In this document: in pieces, positions 23,006 through 23,121 of the stretch | Layout: the number at the start of each line of letters is the position of its first letter | Position numbering within the stretch: position 1 is the stretch's first letter | DNA from: a virus | Direction: 5' to 3' (one strand) | Length of the DNA stretch: 23,121 bases | Virus record (IMG/VR): IMGVR_UViG_3300042691_003544 | Span: 1-23,121 of that record | The notes under the pieces: generated by a model | What the model saw: only the letters and a program-made list of their open reading frames with translations | Database searches by the model: none | Told to the model about the DNA's origin: nothing | Made by a program: the position numbers and the translations under genes

Positions 23006-23023
23006 GAGGGGCATATGCCCCTC
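23006..23023. promoter_or_regulatory. Perfect 18-base palindrome in the gap upstream of the DUF3150-like gene
   Basis: GAGGGGCATATGCCCCTC reads the same on both strands. It lies between the stop of the partial upstream gene and the ribosome site of the DUF3150-like gene. As RNA it would form a G/C stem with a CAUAUG top. There is no T tract, so it is not a classical terminator. It may be an mRNA processing or stability hairpin, or an operator. Confidence 0.55.
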
Positions 23024-23029
23024 GGTTGA

Positions 23030-23121
23030 TTAGAACAATACGTCTTGGTGTTTCATTGCCCACTTGGTAAACGCTTGCGTGTTAGACAGTTCGGGTTTCT
23101 TACGTGAGGCATACGACACAG
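23030..23121 (-). CDS. C-terminal end of an upstream gene, possibly MoxR-type AAA ATPase (partial)
   Basis: Only the last 29 residues are inside the window, ending KPELSNTQAFTKWAMKHQDVLF at a TAA. The frame is open to the window edge. No motif can be tested in so short a piece. The guess of a MoxR-like ATPase rests on the usual order of such a gene before a DUF3150-like and a DUF2201-like vWA gene. It could be something else. Confidence 0.4.
   Translation of the reverse strand, partial: VSYASRKKPELSNTQAFTKWAMKHQDVLF

Overview
The window is part of the genome of a tailed bacteriophage (free or integrated). It contains one very large virion-type gene on the plus strand and a packed set of phage replication genes on the minus strand. 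There are no rRNA, tRNA or CRISPR sequences and no housekeeping genes. The host cannot be named from this sequence. The base composition looks moderate, with an AT-richer stretch around 18.74-20.2 kb (judged by eye, not computed).

Plus strand, 1-7989: the 3' end of a single gene of at least 2662 codons, cut by the left window edge. The product is a giant multidomain phage protein of the polyvalent / PLxRFG type. Its small-residue-rich N-terminal part is followed by Gln-rich spacers, an embedded block of MORN-type repeats, a Pro/Lys-rich spacer, a zincin-like HETLGH segment, long helical and coiled-coil stretches, and a C-terminal hydrophobic region.

Minus strand, 7986-23121: one run of more than 20 genes read right to left, mostly joined by overlaps of a few bases or gaps under 40 bases. 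In order of transcription they are: the tail of an unidentified gene (possibly a MoxR-type AAA ATPase); a conserved phage protein (DUF3150-like); a metallopeptidase/vWA protein (DUF2201-like); several small or medium phage proteins, including a possible Nmad5-type nucleotide-modification protein and a zinc-ribbon protein; a 29-aa membrane peptide; a DUF3310 protein; a 48-aa membrane peptide; a family A DNA polymerase with proofreading; a small protein; a Cas4/RecB-like nuclease with a predicted Fe-S cluster; a VRR-NUC nuclease; an SNF2-type helicase; two small proteins; a Cys-containing protein with an acidic tail (possible ssDNA-binding protein); an XRE-like DNA-binding protein; and a primase-helicase.

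Together the minus-strand genes form a nearly self-sufficient replication and recombination module: primase, helicases, polymerase, nucleases, a putative ssDNA-binding protein and a DNA-binding regulator. The upstream (right-hand) part carries an ATPase/vWA-type accessory set and genes of unknown function. The virion gene and the replication operon converge tail to tail, with overlapping stop codons and no room for a terminator. The polymerase has leucine at the position equivalent to E. coli Pol I Phe762, a state that viral ecology studies have linked to temperate or slower-replicating phages. No integrase or lysogeny gene lies in the window to test this.
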